A stretch of 64,000 bases of DNA from assembly GCA_015680685.1 (NCBI GenBank), contig MNCI01003711.1:1-64000 (forward strand), given 5' to 3'. Under the pieces are notes generated by a model, which searched no databases, was not told the DNA's origin, and was given only the letters and a program-made list of their open reading frames with translations. Made by a program: the position numbers and the translations under genes. How positions within the stretch are numbered: position 1 is the first letter of the stretch; every line of letters begins with the position of its first letter. The stretch is from Gnetum montanum (taxonomy: Eukaryota > Streptophyta > Gnetopsida > Gnetales > Gnetaceae). Shown here piece after piece: positions 34,150 through 45,360 of this stretch.

Positions 34150-34477
34150 CCTTTTTGGTGCTAAAAGGAGGGCTAGTTTCCCAACCTCTATTTTCCTTTT
34201 ATATTTCTTAAAAAAATATCTAATTTTCTATTCTTTCCTATTGATTTGCATTGTCTATTTCTGTTTTTGCTTTACTACTTTCCTTTCTATTTCTTTTCTT
34301 AGTTATCAATTTATAGATTCTAGATATTTTTCTTTTTTTAGTTTTCAAAAATTTTGCAATTTCAATTTTCTTTTTAAAAATAATAAATAAATAAAAATAT
34401 AGTATTTAAATGTTTTTTTATTTTCTTATATTTTCACAGTTTATTAGCATTTTATATTTCCTGTTATTTTTCATTTT
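34150..34477 (+). other. Short T-rich leader of element C
   Basis: Between the LTR end and the first gag Met there is the primer site and then T-rich sequence. The hydrophobic open frame at 34118-34390 is a product of T-richness. Confidence 0.5.
34155..34177 (+). other. Primer binding site of element C
   Basis: TTGGTGCTAAAAGGAGGGCT follows the LTR end within about six bases. Nearly the same site is found in D (63125, TGGTGCTAGAAGGAGGGCC) and G (53981). The matching tRNA was not identified. Confidence 0.7.
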
Positions 34478-35903
34478 ATGAGTGACTCTTTCTACAAAAC
34501 ATCTCAACAAAGAGCTTCTACTCCTACCCTTAGTCAACTAGCTACTCGTTATTTCACTTTAAGAAAACAACAAACTTTACTTTCTCCAAGTTTAATTCTT
34601 AAGAAATCTCGGACTAAGATGACAACAACCCCCGACTCCCTTAGTAAGAAACCCTTTTAACTTTAATAACTACCATGACATACCAAAATCCTTTCAAAAC
34701 ATAAATCTATTCTTCAATCCTACAACCCCTACAAATGATGCCCGCCAACACATACAATGTTTTGAAACCTTACTAGGGATCTACAACATTGTACATAATG
34801 ATGTGGCATGCAGGGTGTTTGTAACAACATTTAGGACCAAAGCAACCTAATGGTTCTTAATGCTTCCTGATGCCTCTATTAACACATGATAAGAATTCAA
34901 AAACAAGTTTTTGAATTAGTTTGACAAATTTACAAGCCCTGCTATTGCATTAAGCAACTTTACCAGCCTAAGAAAGCTACCTTAGGAAAATGTTAGGGAT
35001 TATAACCTTAGATTCTTTTATCAACTTACCTATGTGCCAAATGAGATGTGAACACAACTAGATGGTATCCTCAACTTCTATCTCTCTACCATCAATCCAT
35101 TCTTCGCTTATGCCATGAAATATGATTTCAACATAACAGAAATACAAGGTGCAATGTCTAAAGCTATGGAATTAGAGCAAATAACCCTTATGAATAGCAT
35201 CCAAACCCAATTTGGAATGATGAGTGTTAGTAACCCTATGCAATTAAATCCTCTACTCTCACCAACTTTTCAAACGTCTAATGTTATGCTTCAAGCTATT
35301 TCTTCCTTTCAACCAGCTCAACCTTTAAGTAATTACTCTCAAGGCCCCATGTCCTCTTCATTCTTACCATCCAACACTGGTTTAAATGATGACTAATCAA
35401 AAGCCTTGATCCAATCCATTGTAAACCCAAACGGGACATCAAATTCTGTTGAACCACCAAATCAAACTCAAGATCAGATGACTCAAATATTCACTTCACT
35501 ACAAAAACTATCCAATGAAGTGGTTGAGCTAAAGAGAAACAATAATAAAGGCCCTATACAACCAGAAAAACTAAGTGCATCAATCAACGATGATTATTGT
35601 TGTCTTCATAATATGAGGCAACATTCCAAAAAGACTTGTTCTTAATTCATGGCATTGTATGGTGAAAATACCCAAGGGCAACAAAATGGGAAAACCCCTA
35701 TCATGGTCCTTAATGTACCTCATGAAACAGAAAATGAAGAGGTTTCCTCATTAGAACAAGCTATGGTAGGCGACCATAACCCACATAACACTCCCTACCG
35801 TAAATTTAGTGACATTGTAAACATCACACAACAACAAATTAGGAATAATTCCTATACACCTCCAAACAGAAGAGTTCCTAGTCAAAACAATGCAAACAAC
35901 TAG
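34478..35903 (+). pseudogene. gag of element C
   Basis: The frame opens MSDSFYKTSQQRASTP. The gag core (about 34750-35110) is readable with several stops (TLxxxCRVFVTTFRTKAT, then LRKLP, then YQLTYVPNEM). A Met/Gln/Asn-rich stretch follows (35115-35400). A C-x2-H-x4-H-x4-C zinc knuckle (CLHNMRQHSKKTC) lies at about 35600. The end is followed by the protease frame. Confidence 0.75.
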
Positions 35904-35922
35904 TCTGGGTCATTCCAAGTAA

Positions 35923-36560
35923 TTGCCCCACAACGATCAAACCCCTACTTCTATACTTAGAAGATCCCCATCTCAACAAGAAGTCAAGGATGAACATAAG
36001 ATTTATGATTTGGTTGAGGACCTAAAAAGAGTTAAATCCAATATTTCAATGTATGACCTCCTACACTTCAATGAAATGAAAGAAGTGATTCAGGATATGG
36101 TTCATACACTCGAAGCCCAAAGAGAAAAATCTTCAATTCTTGAAAGGCAAGTTCACTTCATAGAAAGTTCTAACACACTATCAATAAAAAATGCGAATAA
36201 TTCCATGTCTAGTAAGAAGGACCACCTCCCTTTCCTAACCACTTTGATTATTTTAGGAAAGAATGTTCATAATTGTTTAATGGATTCTGGTGCAACTGTT
36301 AGTGTTATGCCTCTTGACGTTTGTAATGCCTTAGGAGCAAAAATGATACCACAAAAAAAAGTGTGATTCAACTCGATGGATCTAATGTACCTGTGGTAGG
36401 GTTATTAAAAGGAGCAAAGGTACAACTTAAGCAATACCCTACATTTACATGTTATATAGATATCCTAGTAGTTGACATGACACCCACATATGGTGTGCTC
36501 TTATCTAGGACTTTCATAGCTAAGTTTGGGGGCTTCTTTAGGTTGGATTTCTAGGAATTA
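35923..36560 (+). pseudogene. Protease of element C
   Basis: 'NCLMDSGATVSVMPLDVC' at about 36271-36325 contains an intact D-S-G-A retropepsin active site. The flap and C-terminal strand follow as 'VLLSRTFIAKFGGFFRLDF' (to 36552). One frame change near 36361 splits the domain into two open frames. A leading helical part has 'EEDLKRVKSNISMYDLL'-like sequence, common between gag and protease in this type. Confidence 0.75.
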
Positions 36561-36590
36561 TTAATACCTATCAAAGGAAAATATAAATAT

Positions 36591-37667
36591 ATGATTATAC
36601 CTAGGGAACCCTTTTATAAGCAAGTGGTAACGACTTTTGATCAACAAACTACATCTCAAGGAAATCAAAACAACAATCATTTCGTTGGAGTGGTCGAACT
36701 AGGACTTGGCAAATATTTCTTAGATGATGATATAGATGAGGCTACATGTATAAAACCTTTTGCATACACATATTCTACTCAATATTACCAAGCTTTTAGG
36801 GAATGTGAGAAGGTGTATGAAGATACATTGCCATATCACCAACATGATGGAAAAACCTTTCTTTTTGATGACCCACCACCACTAGTAAATGATAAAGACA
36901 TAAGTGAGATTCTAACTAATGAAATATCAGAGGATGGACTAAAATTTGATGATGATCACTGTTACCTCAATCAAAGGGCTAATTTTTTAGATTTTATGAA
37001 CTTGAATACTTGGATACTAAGAGTGGATGGTGCTTATTCCAAGAAAGGATGTGGAGTTGGAATAATGCTTATACCTCTTGGTGAAGCTCCTATTCTTAAA
37101 ACTATTCATTTCACTCAACCAATGAACAAAAAAATGGTTGAGTATGAAGCACTAATTCATGGGATAAAACTAGCTAAATACTATGATATGTTCAAACTTA
37201 AAATCTATAGCGACTTAGAACTAATAGTGAATCAAGCCAATGGTATCTTTGACAATAAAGACATCACCATGAAAGCATACAAAGCTTACATTCTTGAACT
37301 TATTAAAGAATTTGAATGTGTAACCATTGAACATGTGCCAAGGGAAGAAAATTATATTCCTAATGCACTAGTCCAAATGGCTACCACTTTGGATGTCCCT
37401 TTTAAGCATAATGCTTGGGATTCAGAAATCATTATCGAAAAGGTAAAGTCCTATTCTATCCCTGATAATATCTCTTCTTTTCAAGTGTTTGATGATGATG
37501 ACCATGTTTGTAAATTCCTATTTTCTGAAGGAGAATTCAGCGATCAAGGAGATGCATCCAAGGATATTGTGTTCTTGAATAAGATATCTCCTGAAACCAC
37601 AGTTAGGGAAGCCTTGTTTGATGACCTACATGCCAAGGCCTTAGATTCATCTAAAAACACTAATTAA
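36591..37667 (+). CDS. RNase H-like domain between protease and RT of element C
   Basis: The longest open frame in the window (358 residues from the first Met). Residues 139-270 form an RNase H of the plant/archaeal type: 'WILRVDGAYSKKGCGVGI' (catalytic Asp), 'VEYEALIHGIKLAKYY' (catalytic Glu), 'LKIYSDLELIVNQ' (catalytic Asp) and 'HVPREENYIPNALVQMA' (last site, N-A-L where A-D-x-L is usual). It lies before the RT, whereas the archaeal-type domain of A lies after the normal RNase H. A normal Ty3-type RNase H also follows C's RT. The frame would be part of the Gag-Pol reading frame, so the Met start is arbitrary. It is uninterrupted but flanked by broken parts. Confidence 0.75.
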   Translation: MIIPREPFYKQVVTTFDQQTTSQGNQNNNHFVGVVELGLGKYFLDDDIDEATCIKPFAYTYSTQYYQAFRECEKVYEDTLPYHQHDGKTFLFDDPPPLVNDKDISEILTNEISEDGLKFDDDHCYLNQRANFLDFMNLNTWILRVDGAYSKKGCGVGIMLIPLGEAPILKTIHFTQPMNKKMVEYEALIHGIKLAKYYDMFKLKIYSDLELIVNQANGIFDNKDITMKAYKAYILELIKEFECVTIEHVPREENYIPNALVQMATTLDVPFKHNAWDSEIIIEKVKSYSIPDNISSFQVFDDDDHVCKFLFSEGEFSDQGDASKDIVFLNKISPETTVREALFDDLHAKALDSSKNTN

Positions 37668-37729
37668 CAAACGCTAGCTCAAACTGAAACAATTTAGTTT
37701 CAAAAGGAAGGAAAACAATACCCTATTAA

Positions 37730-38570
37730 AATAGGAGCATGTTTACATCCAGATGAAAGACAAAACCTTGTTGACCTATTACATGAGTTTAATGATGTTC
37801 TGGCTTGGACTTATGAAGACCTTAGAACTTTTAATCCACTAGTAATGCCACATATTGTTCCCCTTAGGCTAGAAACAAAACCATTCAGGCAAAGGCTTAG
37901 ACTTGTGAATCCAAAGATTGAACTCCTTATGAAAGTAGAAATTGATAAACTCCTAGAATGCAAAATAATTTATCTAGTAAGACACTCCTGTTGGATCTGA
38001 AACTTACTACCTGTTAGGAAATGAATTGGTGAGTTAAGGTTATGTATTGATTTTCGTAACCATAATACTTCTTGCATTAAGGATAACTATCCACTCCCCC
38101 TTATAGAGGAGTTATTACAAATTGTGAATGGTGTTCAAATGTATTCCTTTTTGGATGGGTATTCAGGATATAATCAAATTTTAGTGAATAAGAAGGACCA
38201 ATACAAGACATCTTTTACAACAAAGTGGGAAACCTTTCAATTCGCTAAAATGTCATTTGGCCTCATCAATGTTGGCTCTACTTTCCAAAGAGCTATGGAA
38301 AAAACTTTTGAGGGGCTAATTAGAAAGTGTATTATTATCTACTTTGATGACTTAACTATTTTCTCTAAAGATCAAGGTATGCACCTTAGAGACCTTAGAA
38401 ATGTTTTTATGAGATGTAGACAATTTGGCATCACCTTGAATGCAAAGAAATCCATCTTTGGTGTTCAAAGTAGTAAATTTTTATGTCATATAGTGACCAA
38501 GGAGGGGATTGCGATTGATCCTAAGTAGGTAAATAAAATTTTAGAAGTACCTTACCCTTTATCCAAGACT
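37730..38570 (+). pseudogene. Reverse transcriptase of element C
   Basis: After a linker with 'VLAWTYEDLRTFNP' (about 37798) the core has 'LCIDFRNHNTSCIKDNYPL', 'FLDGYSGYNQI', 'KMSFGLINVGSTFQRAME' and 'IIYFDDLTIFSK', where F-D-D replaces the usual Y-[VML]-D-D first residue. The catalytic Asp pair is kept. Stops occur at about 38000, 38015, 38029 and 38526. Confidence 0.85.
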
Positions 38571-39436
38571 GATCTAAGGGACTTCTTTGGTAAGATTAAT
38601 TTTGTTAGATGATTTATCCTTGTCTATGCTGAATTAGTTAGACCATTGAATGATATGCTTAAGAAAGATAGTAATATGCATTAGATAGATGATAGAAAGA
38701 ATGCATTTATTGCTATTAAAGAAGCTATAATATATGCACCTATCCTAGCTTCTCCTTGGTATGAAAATGATTTCTACTTATATGCCTTTTCTAGCGATGT
38801 TACAGCTGTTGATATTTTGATCCAAGACATAAAAAATCAAGGTGAAAGACCCATAGCTTTCATTTCTGCACCTTTAAAAGATGTAGAATTAATATAATCA
38901 CCTGAAGAGAAGCAATTGTATGTTGTAATAAAAGCCCTAAAGAAATTCTGCTACTACTTGTTAAACTCGAAGGTCTTTGCCATTGTCCCTGATCCAACCA
39001 CCATTACTTTAGCCAAATTACAAGATCCTAGTGAGAAACACGTTAAATGGGTTATGAGGCTTCAAGAATATGATATTCAATGGAAGGTAGTAAAGTTAGT
39101 TATAGGGACTAGTCTTGTTAAATTAATAGCCAAAGCTTCAACCTCAAAAAATTGTGATGCATCCAAAGATAAAGAATCAATTCCTCTTCATATATTATCC
39201 ATTAATGAGGAAAATGATATCCCATTTGCTCCCAATCGGTTGTATGATCCATGGTATGGGGATATCAAATTTTATTTAACCTTCCATCATTGTCCCTCAG
39301 ATTTACCTAGATATAAAAGAAAGCTCTTAATATCAAAATGTTCTAAATTCGCTCTAATAAGCGATGAACTATTTAGAAAGAATTTCCAAGGGATATACCT
39401 TAAGTGTTTGAACCAAGAGCAAGCTAACAATGCTTA
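38570..39436 (+). pseudogene. RNase H (Ty3 type) and connection of element C
   Basis: 'AFSSDVTAVDILIQ' stands where D-A-S-D...G.VL.Q is usual. 'SPEEKQLYVVIKALKKFCYY' matches the Y-x-x-x-E-K-E-x-L helix and 'HVKWVMRLQEYDIQW' matches R-W-x-x-x-L-Q-E-Y-D. The first catalytic Asp appears lost, so the domain is probably dead. A stop lies at about 38896. Confidence 0.75.
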
Positions 39437-40569
39437 AAACAGCTTCATGATGAAGGACATATAGGATATCTCTCATTAGTTTATAAAATTATGAGGGTTG
39501 GTTATTATTTCCCTACTATGATTAATGATGCTTATAACCTAGTTAAGATGTGTGTCCAATGCCAAATATTTAAAGGTAAAGATTCCAAGAGTTTAGCCCC
39601 TTTACAACCTATAATAGAAACAAGACCATTTGTCCAATGGGCCTTAGATTTTATTGGAGTGATCAATCCTTTACCTACTACCCTACCTAAGTTCATTTTG
39701 ACAGCCACTGATTATTGCACACGTTGGTTAGAGGCAAAAGGAACCAAAACCGCATCATCTCGTGAAGTCATTCACTTCTTAGAAAATGATATAATCTCCA
39801 GATATGGCTATCCTTATGCATGAGTAGTTGATAATGGGCCCACCTTCATTTCCATAGATTTTACAAATTGGGCTAGAGACCATAATATCATTGTCAAGGC
39901 GGTAATCGAATATTACCCATAAAGTAATGGTTTGGTTGAATCTTCCNTGGTAATCGAATATTACCCATAAAGTAATGGTTTGGTTGAATCTTCCAACAAA
40001 ATTATATTAGATGGGATTAAGAAGTTGGTAGCCAAAAATCCACGAACTTGACATGAACAACTAAAATGGGTAGTTTGGGCTGATAGGATTCGTTACAAAG
40101 AATTGATCAAGACTACACCATATGATTTAGTGTACAGATAGGAACCCATATTGCCAATTAATTTACAAATTCCTACATATCAATTCTTCTTAGACTACTT
40201 ACCAACTAATGAGCATCTAATATCACGAGCATGTGACATTTTGAACTTAGAGCTTAAAAGGGTTAAAGCAATTTAAAATATGTGTGGTCATTGACAAATT
40301 GTCAAGAGATGGTTTGATAAAAAATATGTAGCTAAAAGTTTTCAAATAGTTGACTTAGTCCTTAAGAGAGATAGAGCATCTAGTCAAATTGGCCCTCAAA
40401 CTAAGTTTTCCCTTATGTGGTTAGGTCCATTCCAAATTGTAGACATCATTGCCCCAAATGTGTTCAAGATTGTTGATTTGCAAGGACATAGGTTGAATAG
40501 GAATTTTAATACATTTCATTTGAAGCATTTTTACTCAGGTGCCCCACGTGGACACTTGGTAGATTCTTA
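39437..40569 (+). pseudogene. Integrase of element C
   Basis: Zinc-domain remnants (HDEGHI at about 39448 in another frame, CVQCQIFKG at about 39555) precede the core: 'WALDFIGVINPL' (first Asp), 'VVDNGPTF' (second, with a stop just before it) and 'SNGLVESSN' (Glu). A C-terminal module has 'WLGPFQIVDIIAPNVFKIV', close to the GPY/F motif, and an end with LKHFYSG. The segment with N-G-L-V-E is duplicated around an N at 39947, probably an assembly fault. Stops occur at about 39821, 39918 and 40138. Confidence 0.85.
39901..39994 (+). repeat. Exact 46-bp direct duplication around an N
   Basis: Bases 39901-39946 recur exactly at 39949-39994, separated by N (39947) and T. The duplication breaks the integrase at its catalytic Glu region. 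An unmerged contig overlap is the simplest reading. Confidence 0.85.
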
Positions 40570-41843
40570 GTTGCATGTTTTCTTCCCCTTTTCTTTGCTT
40601 TTCATATGTATAGAGTTGTGTTTCCATATTTTGCCTACATTTTCATTATTTCTTTCTTAGCATATTGATTTGATTATTATGTTCTTCATATGATTTTAAG
40701 AAACATTTGTCATTTGAGTTACTAGACATTGGATCATCTTAACACCATTGGAAAATAATGTAGGTATAATATAATTTACTATTACTATAATGTTATATTT
40801 CAATAATGCAATAAAAATCCACTTTATATTTTATATTTCAATAATATTATAACTCTTTCTAATTGATTCTAAGGTTTCAGTTTATTTGTTATGTTAGATT
40901 ATAGAGCATTGGATTTATACAAACTTATCATGTTATCATCATGATCATGTGAGTGTAGGATATGTGATGTTGGAGTATGGTTAGTCATAATCACTAGGTA
41001 ACCTTGGAAAATTCTATCCTTTCCTCTCATAAGCCCTAGCCCTCAGGTGTGATGATCCATGGCTATCTTGTGAACAACGGGGTGAAGTGTGTTCATTTCT
41101 ACTTGAGAGTACTTAGCCACCCAGGAGACCTACTATGATGCCATTAAATAGTAATCAAAGGCACATGCACGAGGCTTGAACTACACCATGGGAAAAGTTT
41201 CTGAAAGGACCATTTTCTTTGGTAGTGTAGCTAATTGGCCAGACTCATGTTGAAATTCCTACCTCAAGAATGAAGTACATCATGAGCAAAGTTTCCTAAA
41301 AAAAATGAGGACCATGTTCGTTGGTAGTGTAATAAGTTCTTAAGTGTGATGAGGTTTGGCAGTAATCCTCACCCTAACCTCTATTTCCCCTTTTAAATTT
41401 ATGTTTTTCAAAAAGAAAAAAAAAAACCAAAGGAAAAATTTGAAAGTTGTGGCTTACTATGATCTAACATGAGCTTTAGCTCATCCTCCTCATTAAGTTC
41501 TGTAGAAGTCACGTGCTCAGAATAGTCTGCATACTTTTATTGTTACCTTGTAAGAATATTGAGAATGAGAGCTTAATTTTATATATATATATATAGATCT
41601 TAGTTATAATAATAATAAATTATATATTTAGATTTTAATGATGTGGTTTGGGTAGCCCATGTCTAGTTCTCTTTTGATCATTTGGTTATTTTAATCATGT
41701 TTAGATCACTATAGTTTACTTTCAAATTTTTATTTCCTTGTTTTGTGACATTTTTTATTCACCCTCTATTGCATTTCTTTTTAAAATTTCATGATTTTTG
41801 TTGCTACTTGCACTTGCATGCAATTTGTAGTTTGGACGCTAAG
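40570..41843 (+). other. 3' untranslated region of element C
   Basis: No gene is seen. It contains two diverged copies of a block of about 110 bases (41180-41335, with 'aaagtttc' and 'ttggtagtgta') and a (ta)n run at 41579-41597. A purine-rich stretch at 41411-41440 lies 400 bases before the 3' LTR. No polypurine tract touches the LTR start. Confidence 0.5.
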
Positions 41844-44369
41844 TGTTAAGGTCAACCTCGGCATGCTAAGCATGGGGCCATTATCAATAATATTAAAAGT
41901 AAAAACCCCACATGTCTCCCCTCGTGGGACCATACAAATGAACTTCACATACGTTTCCTCATGGAAAAGTTAAAGGAATAGATGATGATGAGACATGTTA
42001 TCCTAAAATATACTTTGTGCTTCTGAAGCGCATATAAATTCACTACAAAGTTAAGCTTAATTTTGTATCTCAAATAGGGCAGTGCAGAGGAAGTGAAGTG
42101 AGGAATAAATCATCATCATGGTTTTGAGAAAAGCTACTGAAAACTCAAACGAGACATCTATTGATGGCACCTTTGCATCATGTTATTTGCAACAACTTGT
42201 TTTCAAGTTCACTCTACCACAGATGTCTATCCCTAAGGAAGCTGCATATCAAATGGCCAAAGATGAACTCATGATGGAAGGAAATCCAAGGTTGAATTTA
42301 ACCTCATTCATCACCACCTAGATGAAGCCTGAGTGTGATAATCTCATCATGGACTCCATTAACAAGAATTACATTGACATGGACTTCAAAATATGTTGTA
42401 ACCAACTCATGACTAGGAGCTTTCAAATTAAAATTCTTACCACCAAGCTAAACTATCATAAAATTTTAATAATTTTAATATATTTCTATAACAATAGTAT
42501 TGACAATATAAGGCATGAGGCATACACACCTATTATCTTTTCCAAATGATTGTAGTTTCTATTTTTTGACCTCCAAAATGCTTGAAACTATACATCAAAA
42601 AGCAAATTAATATACATTACCTGTATTGAAGTATTAACAATAGGATTCTATATTATTGCCTCTTAAAACATGCAACTTTAATTTTTGCGTAAATTGCAAT
42701 AAAATAAGTAAACCGACATTAAATTCAGGGTGGTGGTGTCACTCTTTTTATTAGCTTCCTACATTTAGGGATTGATTGCATATTTGCACGTGGATACGAT
42801 GAAAATAAGGCTTACTAATTGTTAATTGACAAAATCACTCTTTGTTGAAATATTAATTAATAGAACCACTTTGCTTTGTCCTTGGTTTCTAGGGCTGGAT
42901 TTCACTATTTACCTATAACTCTACAAATTTGACAATGGCAAGCAGATCAATTTTCAAATGGCCAAAAATTGAAAGGACATCTACATTTTTAGATTTTGCT
43001 ATTAAAGATGACATGGGGTGGTGGTGGTAGTTTCCCCATGTGGCGTTTTGCATTGCAACGGTTCATGGTGGTTGATGGATTTCTTCTCCCGCAGGCCGCT
43101 ATAAACAGCAGGTGAGAGAACACTAGAGGAGGAGCCAGTGGGGAACATGTTCTTGCAAGATGCAAAGGCCTCTTCCGTAGGTGATGTTGGGGATGAAACA
43201 GGCCTCTGTCTCTCTTTCTTTGAGTAGTGATGAATGTGGTGGAAAACTACAGAGCACATGTAGGAAACGACAACAGAGGCTCTCCCTCTCAGGTGCGGAT
43301 GCTGGCATCTGTGTAACATGCATTAGAGCCTCTTCTCTGACGTTGGAGGTGAGTTGGTAATGCAGACTAGGCCTCCTTTCTTTAAAAAAAAAACATGCAA
43401 TTGACAACGACGTGGCAACCACGGGTTCTACGGGTGATGGTGCATAACATGTAGTAGATTGTGGCTAGGTGCATGTCTGTAGTACACGATGGTGTGTTAG
43501 ATGATGACTGTCTAACACACACATGTCAGGATACATGATAGTTCTCTCTCTCATCAATGAAAATAGGCCAACCCAAAAATAATAGTTTTCTATTTTCTTT
43601 TCCTCACCTCACCAGAAGATGCTGTAGTTTGCAGCCAAAACATGTGATGCATAGCAAAAACTGACAGAGAAACACACATCAGTCACATGTGGGCATCAAC
43701 ATTAGTAGTGTGTCTCTCAACCTCTGTGTTCTCACGTCACTAGCAAAAGGACGACAACTGTTGCAAGAAACAGTGGTAGCAGACCGGTAATAGGTGGCAA
43801 CATCATTCCCTTTCTTTTCCTGCCTTCTAACAAATGGTAGATGCCCTTTCCCAATGAAGAATTTGTGGTGAACGTCACAAAAGATGGCAGACAATTTTTC
43901 TTTCCTTAAAATTCTAAGCAGTAGCATTCATTGTAGATCGAAGATTTGAATTACAGAATTTTCTTTTATTTTGTTATGGTAGAACCAACATCATAGAATA
44001 ATGGTGGTCAAGTAGCATCGTGACCAAATAAATTTGAATTCAATTTCAATTTTCTTATTGTATTATTTACTTTTTTTTAGGGAAAAATGGCACAAATGTT
44101 TAATTTTGATTTTAATTAGTTTACTATGTTTTTCAAAACATAACAGAACCATTCTAAAATTTAATTTAATTTAAGTTTTCAATATTATTATTAAATTTAA
44201 GTTTTCAATATTGTGTTTAAAATATTATTATTATTGTTTTTGTCACATAGCCCTTTTCAGCTGAGACTATTCTTGGGTTTCTGTACCCATACAAGAGGCG
44301 CCTTGGGCAATAGTCTCCTAAAATGAGTTTTCAATAGGTGTTGGTATGTCCAAAATTTACACATCAACA
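41844..44369 (+). repeat. 3' LTR of element C (uninterrupted)
   Basis: It starts TGTTAAGGTCAACC and ends ACATCAACA, and is collinear with the 5' LTR. The sequence aaact at 42450-42454 is the empty target of the insertion that splits the other LTR. Relative to the 5' LTR it has an extra block at about 43440-43560. Confidence 0.9.
42118..42454 (+). pseudogene. GAD: Captured glutamate decarboxylase fragment (3' LTR copy)
   Basis: The same N-terminal fragment as at 27893, here with TGG changed to TAG (the Trp of T-T-W-M-E-P-E) at 42319. It has '[16 protein letters not shown]', '[12 protein letters not shown]' and the same seven-residue loss. The uninterrupted copy shows the similarity fading at about 42440. 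Confidence 0.88.
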
Positions 44370-45360
44370 GTTACAATGGTTGCAGTGACAGTGTTACAAG
44401 GGATAGGCAAGGCACACTGGGTCATCGTCGGTTTACTTGCTGTGGCTTTTGTGGGGGAAAGGATAGATTTAGTTTCTTCTAATAAGGATGAGTGCTTAGA
44501 TTTGCTAACTGAAATGTATAGACTGGCCAAATATATTAAGAGTCTTAAGTACAGACCCTGTTTAGGAAGAAAATGGCAGCAACCATGGATGGAAGAACTA
44601 GGATGATTGTGTGAGTAGCAATCCTTTGTAGCTCCAAGACATGATCATCTTGGTGGAATCCATTATCGCTTGAAGTATGTGGCAACAGAGATAGAGTTGG
44701 AAAGTGACAAGAATGTAGTTGGGGGTGGTGGTGCTCGGTGATGTTGTTTATGTCAACCTTAACAACGGTGAATCCATGTTTTTGAAACTGAGTTTGTTTG
44801 ACACAATTCACTCCAAACCCATCATAAGAAAAGTACAAAAGTAGATACTTGATAATATTTTTGAGAGAATCTTCCATGACCCACAAACATCTTCAATAGC
44901 TTGCTCAACTTGAGCCTACATATGTTCTAACTTCTTTGATATTTTATCATACCCTAAGGAAAGTCTTTCATTCCATCTCCAAACAAGATTGCACAAATTG
45001 AAAGCCTCTAGTGCTTCTTCTGTACGGTATCCTCCCACTCTTAGGGCAGAATTTAAGACACCCAAGCAAAAAATGGCCTAGACCCAATCTTTGCATAAAC
45101 TTGAATTTTGTCAGCTTTATCCTCGGACTTGAAAATGATGGCCCATATAGGATAGTTGAAACTCTTGGCACTTCCATACTGTGAATCCAAGGATATGCAT
45201 ATAAGATTTTCTTCCATGGGAGAAGCATAGGTGAGTCGTTTCTTACAAGGAAAAACCGGTCTCTCTGCTATCATTGCCATTGTTAAACTAGATTCTCTAT
45301 GGTGGATATGGAAACCAGTAACACAAATGCTCGAGCCAAAGGATGCCAATGTTACCCTAA
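44370..45360. other. Sequence right of element C, once joined to 27613; possible host fragment
   Basis: The plus-strand frame from ATG 44376 to 44606 encodes 77 residues with a hydrophobic start and helical middle (GKAHWVIVGLLAVAFVGER, then DECLDLLTEMYRLAKYIK). It resembles the N-terminal helical bundle of some plant defence kinases, a weak impression only. On the minus strand, 45060-44910 reads 'EEALEAFNLCNLVWRWNER', also helical. Neither was identified. Stops soon end both. Confidence 0.3.

Larger units (their letters stand above)
27619..44369 (+). mobile_element. Element C: complete Ty3/gypsy retrotransposon with nested insertion
   Basis: Two direct LTRs (27619-34149 including a 4.1 kb insertion, and 41844-44369) enclose primer site, gag, protease, RNase H-like domain, RT, RNase H and integrase. 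The sequence gttac occurs immediately left (27614-27618) and right (44370-44374), a 5-bp target duplication that fixes both ends. LTR starts are TATTGAGG (5') and TGTTAAGG (3'); ends are ATCAATA and ATCAACA. Total length is 16,751 bases. No clear polypurine tract precedes the 3' LTR. Both LTRs carry a glutamate decarboxylase fragment. Confidence 0.9.

Noticed and set aside
34118-34390. Hydrophobic 90-residue frame, possible membrane protein
   Set aside because: It crosses the LTR end and primer site of C and is due to a T-rich leader.
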